Notes: generated from the sequence alone by a model not told the origin. DNA of 64,000 nt from Leucobacter sp. UT-8R-CII-1-4 (GCF_030010235.1 NZ_JASCRS010000004.1:62001-126000), one strand, 5' to 3'; shown: positions 1-8,960, numbered from the stretch's first letter. A program made the numbers and translations.

Positions 1-147
1 GAGTGGAAGGCGGAGGTGCTTAAGCATATCCCTGCATACGGCACCGGGGTCAACCACGACGCCGCGGCAACTGCTGAAACACTTGCCACAACGGGCGCAG
101 TGCTCGGTCTCACCGAGTCGGCTGATTCGGTAGCGATCGCTGAATAA
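1..147 (+). CDS. C-terminal end of an unidentified protein (cut by window edge)
   Basis: An open frame enters from the left edge and closes at TAA 145-147, giving 48 residues that begin EWKAEVLKHIPAYG and end SADSVAIAE. The tail is rich in Ala, Thr and Glu and looks like the helical end of a soluble enzyme; I do not recognise the family. The next gene starts two bases downstream, so the two may be co-transcribed. The start, length and function all lie outside the window. Confidence 0.6.
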   Translation, partial: EWKAEVLKHIPAYGTGVNHDAAATAETLATTGAVLGLTESADSVAIAE

Positions 148-148
148 A

Positions 149-598
149 TTGTTTCTTCGAAAGCGGCGGCCCCTCGGGGTCGCCGCTTTTGTGTTGCTCC
201 TGGGGCTCAGCGCTTGTGCGCCTGATGCGCCGGCAGATCCTGCGCCTTCTGAAACGGCGCCCTCTGAAACTGAACAGTCAGAGCGACTGTTGCACGCAGC
301 ACCCAACGAAATCGACGCGCAAGCAATCGAGCAACTCTCGAGTATTGCGGCGCGCGATGCTGAGCTGCCGAGCGGTGCGAGCGCTGTCGACTGTTGGGCG
401 CCGAGCGAACACGAAATCAACGCCGACGAGTTTCGGGTGATTTGCCGCGTGCATTTTGTGCAGGGCGAACAAGAGCGCTTTAAAGACATGATCTGTATCG
501 GCGATCTCGCGCGCGACCCGGTGAGCGACTACTGCTATCAGTGGGCTTACTACAGCGATATGCCGAGCTTCGAGGATCATCAGGCTTACCGCGCCTAA
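149..598 (+). CDS. Putative lipoprotein, unknown function
   Basis: A 149-residue protein starting at TTG 149. It has a classic lipoprotein signal: basic n-region (MFLRKRRP), hydrophobic h-region, and a lipobox LSAC at about residues 20-23, so it is probably anchored to the outer face of the cytoplasmic membrane. A low-complexity Pro/Ser/Thr/Glu linker follows (about 24-45). The remaining domain has four cysteines (two in CWAP and VICRV, two in MICIG and DYCYQW) that could form disulfides, and ends in an aromatic segment. It resembles small actinobacterial lipoproteins of unknown role. It starts 2 bp after the preceding partial gene and lies upstream of the nucleoside importer, but a 137-bp gap with an inverted repeat separates it from that operon. 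Confidence 0.65.
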   Translation: MFLRKRRPLGVAAFVLLLGLSACAPDAPADPAPSETAPSETEQSERLLHAAPNEIDAQAIEQLSSIAARDAELPSGASAVDCWAPSEHEINADEFRVICRVHFVQGEQERFKDMICIGDLARDPVSDYCYQWAYYSDMPSFEDHQAYRA

Positions 599-622
599 GT
601 ACAGGCAACAGTGCTCGGGCTG

Positions 623-663
623 ATGGACCACTTGAGATGCTCGAACTCCTGCGCGTGGTCCAT
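623..663. repeat. Short inverted repeat upstream of the BMP importer
   Basis: Perfect 8-base arms ATGGACCA (623-630) and TGGTCCAT (656-663) flank a 25-base loop, 73 bases before the lipoprotein start at 736. It could be a regulator site or a leader hairpin for the importer operon. No T-tract follows, so a terminator is unlikely. Confidence 0.3.
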
Positions 664-735
664 TGCAACAGCCTGATCCAGAATCGATTCATGGACCGCG
701 CTTCGCGGTGCCAATCGAACGATGGAGCAGAATTC

Positions 736-1839
736 ATGCAGAACCCGGCAGCAATGACGCGCGACGGCCGCACTCTACGTTTTGGCCGACGGATCGCAGC
801 TGTGCTGGTGACCGCTGGACTAGCTCTCGCTGCAAGCGGTTGTGCGGGGCGCGACAGTGCACCAAACAGCGACGCTACTACCGGAAAACCGGTCACCAGT
901 TTTGCGATTGTGACTCCCGAGAAGGAGTCAGACCACGGCTGGAACCAGCAGGGACTTGTTGGTGCCCAAGCCGCAGCAAAAGAACTGGGCATTGAGTTTG
1001 AAGATCACTCGAACGTTGGCTATGACAACACCGAGACCATTCTGACGCAGGTTGCTCAGAGCGGTGTTGGCCTTGTGATTGCACACGCGAGTGGCTTCAA
1101 CGCCGCCGGTGCTCGCGTAGGCGCGCAGACCGGTGTGCCAACTCTCGTAGTTGATTTTGAAAACAACGTGCCCGGCAAAGTGGCAACTGCCATCCCACAG
1201 CCACAGCAGGGAGCCTACCTCGCTGGTGTAGCAGCAGCAATGAAGAGCCAGACCAAGAAAGTAGGCATTGTCGCGTCTGCCGAGAACCTGAACTGGTTCT
1301 TGATGGCCGGCGGTTTTGCACAGGGCGTCTACAGCGTTGATCCCGCGATTGAAATTGTGTTGGCCTATGTTGGGCCGGCAAACTACGGTGATTCGGCAGG
1401 CGGCACCAGCGTCACAAATCAGGTGATCGCCGCCGGTGCAGACGTGATCATGGGGATGGGTGATGGTGCGACCATCGGCTACCTACAGGCCATCGAAACC
1501 GCACAAACCGATTACCCAATCTCTTACATAGCTACGATCGGTGACGTGAGCGCTATCGTTTCGAACCCAGAAACTGTACTCACCTCGGTGCTCTGGAACT
1601 ACAAAGACACCTACGTTCAGGCCATCAAAGACATCGAGAATGGCAGCTTCGGCACAAAAAGCTACGAACTCACAGTGGCAAACGGCGGTCTCACACTGCA
1701 GCAGACCGCGAATTTGAGTGACGAGATTCAGACCGCTGTCGCCGACGCCACTGCGGCCATTGCCGACGGCAAAATTGAGGTCGCTTACACTGCCGACAAG
1801 GCCGCCGTGCAGCAGCTGATCGACGCGCACAAGGGGTAA
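736..1839 (+). CDS. BMP-family substrate-binding lipoprotein of a nucleoside ABC importer
   Basis: The 367-residue protein starts at ATG 736, with GGAG about 9 bases upstream; an open frame runs back to 541 but has no signal peptide there. A lipoprotein signal ends in a lipobox (AASGC), so it is a membrane-tethered receptor. The mature part carries the BMP/PnrA-like fold, with FAIVTPEKESDHGWNQQG near its start, a typical ligand-site segment of purine nucleoside receptors, then AYLAGVAAAMKS and GADVIMGMGDGA. It leads a four-gene operon with the fused ATPase and two permeases. Family knowledge points to nucleosides; the exact substrate is inferred. The TTG-started ATPase gene begins 40 bases after its stop. 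Confidence 0.85.
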   Translation: MQNPAAMTRDGRTLRFGRRIAAVLVTAGLALAASGCAGRDSAPNSDATTGKPVTSFAIVTPEKESDHGWNQQGLVGAQAAAKELGIEFEDHSNVGYDNTETILTQVAQSGVGLVIAHASGFNAAGARVGAQTGVPTLVVDFENNVPGKVATAIPQPQQGAYLAGVAAAMKSQTKKVGIVASAENLNWFLMAGGFAQGVYSVDPAIEIVLAYVGPANYGDSAGGTSVTNQVIAAGADVIMGMGDGATIGYLQAIETAQTDYPISYIATIGDVSAIVSNPETVLTSVLWNYKDTYVQAIKDIENGSFGTKSYELTVANGGLTLQQTANLSDEIQTAVADATAAIADGKIEVAYTADKAAVQQLIDAHKG

Positions 1840-1879
1840 CGAACTGGCCGCAACATTCGCTGAGGGGTCAGCGCCCGCC

Positions 1880-3433
1880 TTGCGGGTCACGGACCTCAGC
1901 AAACGATTTGGCGAGGTCGCAGCAAATGAGCAGGTGTCGCTCGAGGTGTGGCCCGGCGAAGTGCACTGTCTGCTGGGTGAAAACGGGGCTGGCAAATCAA
2001 CTTTGATCGCAATGCTTGCTGGTTTGCAGCAGCCCGATCAGGGGCAGATTGAGCTGGCAGGCAGGCAAACCGTATGCGCTTCGCCAGCCGATTCGATCGC
2101 GCACGGAATCGGTGTGGTGTTTCAGCACTCAGCGTTGATCGCCACGATGACGGTCGCCGAGAATCTGATGCTCAGTGGCGACGGATCGTTTTGGCTGAAT
2201 CGGGAAGCAGCGCTGGATCACCTGGCCTCGGTAGGTGAGCTTTTTGACGTAAAAATTGATCCGCGCGCACGGGTCGGTGATTTGAGTCTTGGCGAACGGC
2301 AGCAACTCGAAATTGCAAAAGTGCTGCTTGGGGATCCGAGCGTGCTCGTGCTCGATGAGCCCACTTCTATGCTCAGCGCAAGCGCGATTGAGAAGCTGGG
2401 CACAAGTATTCGACGGTTGACGGCTCGCGGTGTGGCGGTGATTCTGGTCACTCACAAGCTAGATGAAGCTTTGCAGATGAGCGACCGCATCACTGTGCTT
2501 CGGGGTGGTCGTGTGGCCGCGCGATTTGAGACGGCAGAGCTGCGGCAACAGGCAGACAGCAGCGAGAGCATTCTCAAGGCAATGTTCGGCGGCGAATCTG
2601 TGAAGGCCGCACCACCTCGTAAAGCTGGCGCGAGAAAGCTTGGCCCAGAGATGCTTCGCCTTGAGCAACTGAGTGTGCCAGGTCAGCCGGTCGGTCTTCA
2701 TGAGCTCGACCTTCAGGTGCGTGCGGGTGAAGTGCTTGGTGTGGCGGGTGTTGACGGCCAGGGGCAGCGTGCGCTTGCCGAAGTGATCGCCGGGCAGGTG
2801 CGTGCAAGCAGCGGTCGGGTGGTTTTTGCCGGGGCAGACATTGGTTCACGAACGGTGCATCAGAGGCAATCTCTTGGCATTCGGTACGTTACGGATGATC
2901 GGCTGCACGAGGGAATTGTTGCTTCGTTTAGCGTGATGCTGAATTTGCTGTTGAACCGGGTTGGTGAGCACCCTTTTTGGCGACGTGGCCGTTTGCAACG
3001 AGCTGCAGCGGGGGCGCACGCCAATGCGCTGATCGACCGGTTTGCTATTTCGCCAAGCGATGCCGGCTTGCGCGCTGGCGCTCTCTCCGGCGGCAACATT
3101 CAAAAGATTCTCTTGGCCCGCGCCCTCGACGGCGAAGCAAAACTCGTTGTGTTCAACAAGCCCAGTTATGGCCTGGATCTGCATACGGTTCGGGTGGTGC
3201 GTGACGAAATTGCAGCACTCGCAAACTCTGGAGTCGCGGTGGTACTGATTTCAACCGACCTCGATGAGCTGCTTGAGCTCTCAGACCGAATCGCAGTGCT
3301 CTCAGACGGGCGCATTGTCGGCGAGTTGGCTGTTGCAGGGCGGGGGCCCGCTGATCCTGCGTGTAGTGAAATCTCTCAAGAGGAACTGCGCACGCGTATT
3401 GGCCACCTCATCGCGGGAGGCGAACCACAGTGA
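1880..3433 (+). CDS. Nucleoside ABC importer, fused dual ATPase
   Basis: A 517-residue protein with two ABC domains in one chain, as in RbsA and BMP-type importers. The first domain has Walker A GENGAGKST (about residues 34-42), signature LSLGERQQ and Walker B VLVLDEPTS. The second has degenerate motifs: the Walker A position reads GVDGQGQRA, the signature is LSGGNIQK and the Walker B equivalent is LVVFNKPSYGLD, where N-K replaces the usual D-E. One degenerate site is normal for this family. The start chosen is TTG 1880, giving MRVTDLSKRFG, preceded by GAGGGGT about 12 bases away; no better start lies between it and the previous stop. The following permease overlaps its stop by four bases (GTGA), indicating translational coupling. 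Confidence 0.88.
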   Translation: MRVTDLSKRFGEVAANEQVSLEVWPGEVHCLLGENGAGKSTLIAMLAGLQQPDQGQIELAGRQTVCASPADSIAHGIGVVFQHSALIATMTVAENLMLSGDGSFWLNREAALDHLASVGELFDVKIDPRARVGDLSLGERQQLEIAKVLLGDPSVLVLDEPTSMLSASAIEKLGTSIRRLTARGVAVILVTHKLDEALQMSDRITVLRGGRVAARFETAELRQQADSSESILKAMFGGESVKAAPPRKAGARKLGPEMLRLEQLSVPGQPVGLHELDLQVRAGEVLGVAGVDGQGQRALAEVIAGQVRASSGRVVFAGADIGSRTVHQRQSLGIRYVTDDRLHEGIVASFSVMLNLLLNRVGEHPFWRRGRLQRAAAGAHANALIDRFAISPSDAGLRAGALSGGNIQKILLARALDGEAKLVVFNKPSYGLDLHTVRVVRDEIAALANSGVAVVLISTDLDELLELSDRIAVLSDGRIVGELAVAGRGPADPACSEISQEELRTRIGHLIAGGEPQ

Positions 3434-4569
3434 GGAAGTCAGTTGGCAGAGTCTCAGACGTGCTGGTTCGCACCGTCGCGCCGATTGTGCTTGCCCTTGT
3501 GGCTGGCGGGCTATTAATTGCGTTGCTTGGTGCCGACCCATTCATGTTCTACGCAAATGTCTGGCAACTTGGCACTCAGGGCGCAGGCCTGCAGCAGTCG
3601 CTTACCGCAATGGCTCCGCTGCTGCTTGTCGCGCTCGGACTCATCATTGCCTTTCGCGCGCAACTCTGGAACCTTGGCTACGGCGGTAGCTATTTGCTTT
3701 CGGCCGCCGTTGTCGCGGGCTTAGCGCCAGATCTGTTCGCCCGCTTGCCATACGTAATCGCGCTGCTTGCGCTTGTGCTTTTGGCAATCTTGACCGGTGC
3801 GTTGCTCGGTATAGTGCCAGCACTATTGAAAGCGTACAAGGGCACAAACGAAGTCATCACGAGCCTGATGATGTCGTTTATCGCGATTAGCGTCGCAAAT
3901 CTTTTGATCAGGGGCGTCTTCAAAGACCCGAGCGTATCGGTGCCACAAACGAAGGTGCTTGATCTTGGCAATATGTTGCCGTTCATTTCAGGCACCCAGA
4001 TACACATTGGTGTGCTGGTTTCGCTCGTCATCATGTGCATCAGCCACTATGTGCTCACGAAGACTTCGCTCGGACTCAAGATCGATATGCTGGGCGCGAG
4101 CCCGCGGGCGGCAGCCCATGCGGGGGTCAATGTGCGGCGTCTGATTGTGCTTGTGTTTGTCTGTTCAAGCGCCATGATTGCGCTTGCCGCGCTCGTTGAC
4201 ATGCTGGGGCTCTGGGGGTACTCGCGTGCCGAATGGAATCCCGGGTATGGCGACAAGATCTTGCCCTTTGTGTTTCTTGCCAGGCTGAGCCCACTCGCTG
4301 CGATTCCGCTGGTTGGCCTGTATTCGGTGCTTGCCACGGGTGGCGTAATTGCTGCGCAGCGCGCCGGTATTTCAGTTGATGTGTTGAGCGTGCTGGTCGC
4401 GCTGGTGCTCTTTTTCATGGTGGCAATCGAGTTTTTGGCTTCGAGAGCGACACCGAAGACGAAGCAGCTCATGGGTCGAAGTTATCTACGCCGCGGGCTT
4501 TTCGGGCGCACTCAAGCGGATCGTGCTGATGTGAGGCGGGCTGATGCGAAGGGGGCCCAACATGAGTGA
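3430..4569 (+). CDS. Nucleoside ABC importer, first permease
   Basis: A 379-residue polytopic membrane protein of the branched-chain/BPD_transp_2 permease family, with about nine to ten hydrophobic segments. Conserved-looking landmarks are GFRAQLWNLGYGGSYLLSA-type sequence near residue 75 (here IAFRAQLWNLGYGG), NEVITSLMMSFIA and a LGASPRAAAHAGVN cytoplasmic loop that should contact the ATPase. It starts at GTG 3430, overlapping the ATPase stop, and its own end overlaps the second permease by eight bases. It would form half of the transmembrane channel. The last 30 residues are charged and probably cytoplasmic. Confidence 0.85.
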   Translation: MRKSVGRVSDVLVRTVAPIVLALVAGGLLIALLGADPFMFYANVWQLGTQGAGLQQSLTAMAPLLLVALGLIIAFRAQLWNLGYGGSYLLSAAVVAGLAPDLFARLPYVIALLALVLLAILTGALLGIVPALLKAYKGTNEVITSLMMSFIAISVANLLIRGVFKDPSVSVPQTKVLDLGNMLPFISGTQIHIGVLVSLVIMCISHYVLTKTSLGLKIDMLGASPRAAAHAGVNVRRLIVLVFVCSSAMIALAALVDMLGLWGYSRAEWNPGYGDKILPFVFLARLSPLAAIPLVGLYSVLATGGVIAAQRAGISVDVLSVLVALVLFFMVAIEFLASRATPKTKQLMGRSYLRRGLFGRTQADRADVRRADAKGAQHE

Positions 4570-5485
4570 GGCATTACTGACCGCATTCCTGCTCGCGACC
4601 TTCGCAAGTATGATCCCACTACTCCTTGCTGCCCTTGGCGAGAGCGTCGCAGAGCAGTCGGGCGTGCTGAATGTTGGGCTCGAAGGAGTGCTGCTGATCG
4701 GCGGCTTCTCGGCCTTCGCGGTGACGCACGCGAGCAGTAGCTTCTGGCTTGGCTTTCTGGCGGGTGCGCTCGCCGGAGCCGCGCTGCAATCGGTGTTGAT
4801 TGTGCTTTCGGTGTGGCTGCACGCGAACCAGATAGTGGTGGGCATCGGCATGACGTTGGCCGGCACCGGGCTAAGCAGCATGCTCTACGACTGGGCCTTC
4901 GCCGGATCAAGACCACGGCTCGGCTTGCCAGAGGTGTGGGCTTTGGGCCCACTCGCAGACATTCCGGTGCTCGGGCCGGTGCTTTTTGCGCGGCCCGGCA
5001 TGTTCGCGCTGACCTTCGCGTTTGTACTCGCGACCGCGATCTGGCTGGGCCGAACGAGCCCAGGCTTGAGATTGCGAGCTGCTGGGCAGAACCCAGCAGC
5101 GCTTGATGCGGCAGGCGTAAATGTGCGCCTGGTGCGTTCGCTAGCCGTGCTGTTTGGTGGTGTGATGGCGGGACTCGGCGGCGCCTATCTGGTGCTGGTC
5201 TCTGCAGGCACCTTTACCCCTGGCATGACCCACGGCCTTGGTTTCTTGGCGATTGTCACGGCCATGCTTTCGCGCGGACGTGCGATTTGGCTTGTTGTCA
5301 TTTCGTTGATCTACGGCCTGTTCGTCGCAACCGGGACCGCACTACAGCTTGCGACAGTGAGTATTTCGGCAGACGTCATAACGATGGCACCATTTGTTGC
5401 GGTCATGCTGGTGTTGGCATTTTCGCGCGGGGGATCAGCCCTGCCGCCTGCGCTGGCCACTCCATATTTGCGGGGCCAGCGCTAG
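4562..5485 (+). CDS. Nucleoside ABC importer, second permease
   Basis: A 307-residue permease of the same family as its upstream neighbour and its likely heterodimer partner. The start ATG 4562 is chosen because AAGGGGG sits just before it and because it overlaps the previous stop (ATGAGTGA); an ATG at 4544 in the same frame lacks such a site. Hydrophobic segments run throughout, with VAEQSGVLNVGLEGVLLIGG near residue 30 and AAGQNPAALDAAGVNVR forming the predicted coupling loop. The four genes 736-5485 make a complete importer. No cytidine deaminase or phosphorylase gene follows, although such salvage genes often accompany this importer in related genomes. Confidence 0.86.
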   Translation: MSEALLTAFLLATFASMIPLLLAALGESVAEQSGVLNVGLEGVLLIGGFSAFAVTHASSSFWLGFLAGALAGAALQSVLIVLSVWLHANQIVVGIGMTLAGTGLSSMLYDWAFAGSRPRLGLPEVWALGPLADIPVLGPVLFARPGMFALTFAFVLATAIWLGRTSPGLRLRAAGQNPAALDAAGVNVRLVRSLAVLFGGVMAGLGGAYLVLVSAGTFTPGMTHGLGFLAIVTAMLSRGRAIWLVVISLIYGLFVATGTALQLATVSISADVITMAPFVAVMLVLAFSRGGSALPPALATPYLRGQR

Positions 5486-5555
5486 CCCCATTTTTCTCGG
5501 CTGGAAACACGGGCGTCACAGGTAGCTCTAGGGTCGCAAGCTGCGACGACGGCAG

Positions 5556-6305
5556 CTAGCCAAGCAGCTCTTCGAGCACTTCCACCGTGTGCTCCCAACC
5601 GGTCACCGCGATACAAGCAACGCCCATTGCCTTCACCGGGTAATCATTCCCGTCAGGGTCAAGGCGATCGCCGATGAAAAGCATGTCCTCGAGCGAAATG
5701 CCGGTCTGCTCAGAGAGCTTCCGCATACCGTACGCCTTATCGATACCGCGTCGCGTGATATCAACAGAGGTTGATCCACCGCTACGAACCTCAAGCTCGG
5801 GCAGTCGCGCGGCCACCGCTGCTCGAAGTCTGTTCTTTTTGCTGCCGTCTGGATCCCACGCCTGCTTCGCAGCGACAGGAGCCGACTGGCCAAGCGCCGA
5901 GAACGTAACCTGCGAACCACGGTCCTCGAGAATCTCACCCCAGGTGTCGCTCTCCCACAAATTCAGCCGCTCGGCCTCTTCACGCAGCACAGCAAAGGCG
6001 GCGTCGCGCTCAGCCGGGTCAAGATTCTCGCGGTACACAGTCTGCCAAACGCCATCGCCACGTCGCTCATACCGGGTGCCGCAGGTGGGCAGCAGGTGCA
6101 AACGCTCAAGTGCTGACTCTTCAATGGTTTCAAGACGCGAAACCAACTGCGCCTCAAACTGTTCAAAATTTCCGCCAGAAATCACCGCTACTGTCGTGCG
6201 CTCAAGCAGGCGAGCGAACACAGCAAGCATGCGCGGATCAACCGGAGACTTTGAAGGGGCGAGAGTGTCGTCGAGGTCAAACGCGACCAACGCAGGAATC
6301 GGCAT
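5556..6305 (-). CDS. HAD-IIB family hydrolase, phosphomannomutase-like
   Basis: A 249-residue protein starting at ATG 6305. It carries the HAD motifs: FDLDDTLAP at residues 9-17 (motif I, nucleophile and acid/base Asp), VISGG near 40 (motif II), GSKKNRL with a following GIDKAYGM (motif III Lys region), and FIGDRLDPDGND (motif IV) near 215. The cap arrangement and the SVDITRRGIDKA segment resemble eukaryotic-type phosphomannomutase and sugar phosphatases of subclass IIB. It may be a sugar-phosphate phosphatase or mutase; the substrate cannot be told. It is divergent from the DUF885 gene with only 49 bases between starts, so the two probably share a control region. No clear ribosome site precedes it, so it may be leaderless. 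Confidence 0.75.
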   Translation of the reverse strand: MPIPALVAFDLDDTLAPSKSPVDPRMLAVFARLLERTTVAVISGGNFEQFEAQLVSRLETIEESALERLHLLPTCGTRYERRGDGVWQTVYRENLDPAERDAAFAVLREEAERLNLWESDTWGEILEDRGSQVTFSALGQSAPVAAKQAWDPDGSKKNRLRAAVAARLPELEVRSGGSTSVDITRRGIDKAYGMRKLSEQTGISLEDMLFIGDRLDPDGNDYPVKAMGVACIAVTGWEHTVEVLEELLG

Positions 6306-6319
6306 GCTGTCAATCGTAC

Positions 6320-6335
6320 TGTTTCACGTTGAACA
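6320..6335. promoter_or_regulatory. parS-like imperfect palindrome
   Basis: TGTTTCACGTTGAACA matches the bacterial parS consensus TGTTTCACGTGAAACA at 14 of 16 positions. It lies in the 49-bp divergent promoter region between the HAD hydrolase and DUF885 genes. It could be a weak ParB site or simply an operator of similar shape. No parA/parB genes are in the window. Confidence 0.3.
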
Positions 6336-6354
6336 GGGGCTCTAGGCTAAGAGC

Positions 6355-8055
6355 ATGACTTCCCGCCAGCAAACAGACATTGATCAAATCGCCGAATCTT
6401 GGGTCGACACACTCGTGCAACACGACCCGACAACGGGTACCTACATTGGTCGCAGCGAAGTTGACGCCAAACTGCCCGACTACTCACCAGAAGGTGCCGA
6501 AGCCTTCGCCGACGCTCAGCGGGCCACCCTACAAGCGCTCGAAAACGCTACCCCGGCAGACGATGTTGACCGGGTCACCCGCGCAGATCTTGCAGCAGAA
6601 CTACGACTTTCGCTCGCTCGCCACGAGGCCGGCGAATCACTACGCAACCTCAACGTGATTGAATCGCCAGCGCAGGGTATGCGCGACATCTTCGATCTGA
6701 TGCCGCACGACAACGCTGAGCAGTGGCAGACCATTGAACAGCGCATGCGCGCCGTGCCGGCTGCCCTCGCCGGCTACCGTGAGTCGCTGGTCGCAGGAAT
6801 GGGCAAGGGGCTCGTGCCCGCTATTCGTCAGGTGCGTGAGGTCGCTGCACAATCACGCCGCGTCGCCGGAACAGCCGGCTCGAACGACGGATTCTTTACC
6901 GGACTTGCCACTTCCGCCGGCGCTTCTGCCGAAGCACAAGCAGCACAGCTCGATGCGGCCGCAAGTGCCGCTTCAGCCGCGTACCTCGAATTTGCGGAGT
7001 TTCTTGAAAACGACCTGGCCCCGAAAGCGAGCGAAACCGATGCCTTCGGGCGTGAGCGTTACGAGCTCGCCTCAGAAGCATTTCTTGGCATGCGGGTAGA
7101 CCTCGATGAAACCTATGAGTGGGGTCTCGAAGAGCTCGCGCGAATGGTCGACGAGCAAGAACGAATCGCCGCAGAAATCACCGGTTCAACTCGGCACCCG
7201 GGCATTGTTGCTGAAGCAATCGCGCAGCTTGAAGCCGATCCAGCGCGCAAACTTTACGGCACCGACGCGCTCAAACAGTGGATGCAAGAGACAAGCGACC
7301 GTGCAGTTGCCGAACTCGCGGGCACACAATTCGATATTCCAGACGAGATTCGCGCACTCGAGTGCATGATCGCGCCAACCCAAGAAGGTGGCATCTACTA
7401 CACCGGACCGAGCGATGACTTTTCGCGCCCAGGCCGCATGTGGTGGTCGGTGCCAGAGGGCGTGACCGAGTTCGACACCTGGCGTGAACTCACCACCGTC
7501 TACCACGAAGGTGTTCCGGGACATCACCTGCAGATCGGTTCAGCCGTGGTCAACCGCGACTCGCTGAACGAGTGGCGCAGGCAGTTGGCGGGCACTTCGG
7601 GCCACGCCGAGGGCTGGGCGCTCTACGCCGAACGCCTCATGGAGCAGCTTGGATACCTCGATGACCCCGCCGACAAACTCGGCATGCTCGACGGGCAGCG
7701 CATGCGTGCGGCCCGAGTGGTGCTCGACATCGGTGTGCACCTCGGCAAGGTGCGCCCAGACGGAGCAGCGATCTGGGACGGCGAATACGCGCTCGACTTC
7801 ATGCGCCAAAACGTGAACATGAATGAGGGTTTTGTGCGCTTCGAGGTAAACCGTTACCTCGGCTGGGGTGGCCAAGCACCCTCGTACAAGATCGGCCAGC
7901 GCATCTGGGAACAGCTACGCGACGAAGTCGCAGCACGCGCAGCGAGCGGGGGATCCTCGTTCGATATTCGAGATTTCCACCGACAGGCACTATCGCTCGG
8001 CGGAATGCGTCTCGACACACTGCAGCAGGCGCTTCGCGGCGAACTGCGCGACTAA
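6355..8055 (+). CDS. DUF885 family protein, probable zinc metallopeptidase
   Basis: A 566-residue soluble protein with the DUF885 architecture. The N-terminal half is helical and Ala/Glu-rich. The C-terminal half holds the metal-site motif HEGVPGHHLQ near residue 385, a relative of HExxH, then the downstream GWALYAERLMEQLG where the conserved Glu would be the third ligand. There is no signal peptide, so it is probably cytoplasmic. DUF885 proteins are thought to be peptidase-like, but the substrate is unknown. Start ATG 6355 has only a weak ribosome site. Its stop overlaps the end of the convergent LuxR regulator gene by four bases, so no terminator separates them. Confidence 0.8.
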   Translation: MTSRQQTDIDQIAESWVDTLVQHDPTTGTYIGRSEVDAKLPDYSPEGAEAFADAQRATLQALENATPADDVDRVTRADLAAELRLSLARHEAGESLRNLNVIESPAQGMRDIFDLMPHDNAEQWQTIEQRMRAVPAALAGYRESLVAGMGKGLVPAIRQVREVAAQSRRVAGTAGSNDGFFTGLATSAGASAEAQAAQLDAAASAASAAYLEFAEFLENDLAPKASETDAFGRERYELASEAFLGMRVDLDETYEWGLEELARMVDEQERIAAEITGSTRHPGIVAEAIAQLEADPARKLYGTDALKQWMQETSDRAVAELAGTQFDIPDEIRALECMIAPTQEGGIYYTGPSDDFSRPGRMWWSVPEGVTEFDTWRELTTVYHEGVPGHHLQIGSAVVNRDSLNEWRRQLAGTSGHAEGWALYAERLMEQLGYLDDPADKLGMLDGQRMRAARVVLDIGVHLGKVRPDGAAIWDGEYALDFMRQNVNMNEGFVRFEVNRYLGWGGQAPSYKIGQRIWEQLRDEVAARAASGGSSFDIRDFHRQALSLGGMRLDTLQQALRGELRD

Positions 8056-8822
8056 CACCCGGTTGAGCTGGGTACCGCATTTGTGACGCCCAGCTCAACC
8101 GCAATACACGCTGCCCTGGTGCGATTCTGCGCACCCAGCTTTGCAATGACGTGTTCAATATGGCGAGCCACCGTCGCGGGTGAAACTGAAAGCAGTGCCG
8201 CAATTTCTGTGTTGGTGGCACCGCTAGGCAACAGTGAGAGCACCTCACGCTCACGCGCAGTGAGAGAGCTGACCGCGGGGCGAGCAGCGCTAGAGTTCTG
8301 TGCGGCAGCGTGCAGCACCGGCACAATCGCCGCCTCAAGAAGCTGCACAATGTGGGGAGTAGCCTCAGCGAGATCGCCGATCCTCGAACTGAGATTTACG
8401 TACCCCAAATATCTGCCAGACTCGCCAAAAAAGCAGTGGGTTAACCCATCGCGAAAACTATTTCGTAAGATTATTCTCGTGCCCACCACACCCGAAAGGG
8501 CTGCCGGGTTAATTCCGCGCAGACGCAACGGGACACGGTCGTGTTGGATTGACTGGAAAATCGCATCGGAATGCATGAGCGCGTCGCTGAGCTCAACCAC
8601 GTGACGTGGGTAGCCAACATTCACGACCGAACGATGCGTGGCAAGATGCGGATCCCAGTACGAAAGCGAAGCCATCTCAAATGCGGCGAGAGGCTGCAAC
8701 AAATGCAGAGCCTCGGCAGAGGAAGCGCGCAGCGCAGCAGGGTGCGAAGCCTGACCAGCCACCTCAAAGGCGCGAAACACCCTGACCGATTGGGCGAGAC
8801 CATTCTCAAAAGTTGTGAACAT
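8052..8822 (-). CDS. LuxR-family transcriptional regulator
   Basis: A 256-residue protein. Residues 1-185 form an alpha/beta sensor-like region with no recognisable phospho-acceptor (GAF-like or autoinducer-like fold possible). Residues about 190-250 are a LuxR/NarL helix-turn-helix with the typical LTAREREVLSLLPSGATNTEIA start and SVSPATVARHIEHVIAKLG recognition region. ATG 8822 is preceded by GAGGTAG. The gene is divergent from the amidase at 8961, and the region between them holds a near-perfect 26-bp palindrome, so it probably regulates itself and the amidase. The effector may be an amide or related small molecule; that is inference from context. Confidence 0.8.
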   Translation of the reverse strand: MFTTFENGLAQSVRVFRAFEVAGQASHPAALRASSAEALHLLQPLAAFEMASLSYWDPHLATHRSVVNVGYPRHVVELSDALMHSDAIFQSIQHDRVPLRLRGINPAALSGVVGTRIILRNSFRDGLTHCFFGESGRYLGYVNLSSRIGDLAEATPHIVQLLEAAIVPVLHAAAQNSSAARPAVSSLTAREREVLSLLPSGATNTEIAALLSVSPATVARHIEHVIAKLGAQNRTRAACIAVELGVTNAVPSSTGC

Positions 8823-8880
8823 GTGGCTACCTCACCGCTTCGACGTTGAACACGGAAATGCTAGTCATCGTATCAAGCCA

Positions 8881-8906
8881 AAAGATCCATAGATCTGTGG
8901 ATCTTT
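8881..8906. promoter_or_regulatory. 26-bp palindromic operator candidate
   Basis: The left arm AAAGATCCATAGA (8881-8893) and right arm TCTGTGGATCTTT (8894-8906) are reverse complements apart from one base pair. The element lies in the 138-bp region between the LuxR regulator and the amidase, about 58 bases upstream of each start. LuxR-type dimers bind such palindromes, so it is the best candidate for the regulator's binding site. Confidence 0.6.
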
Positions 8907-8960
8907 GATGCTGAACACGCTCGTAGCCTCGACTCTGAACCATCGACAAAGGAGTCCCAA

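Noticed and set aside
541..735. Extended N-terminus of the BMP lipoprotein
   Set aside because: The upstream codons give no signal peptide and overlap the end of the preceding lipoprotein gene; ATG 736 has a good ribosome site and a proper lipobox follows.
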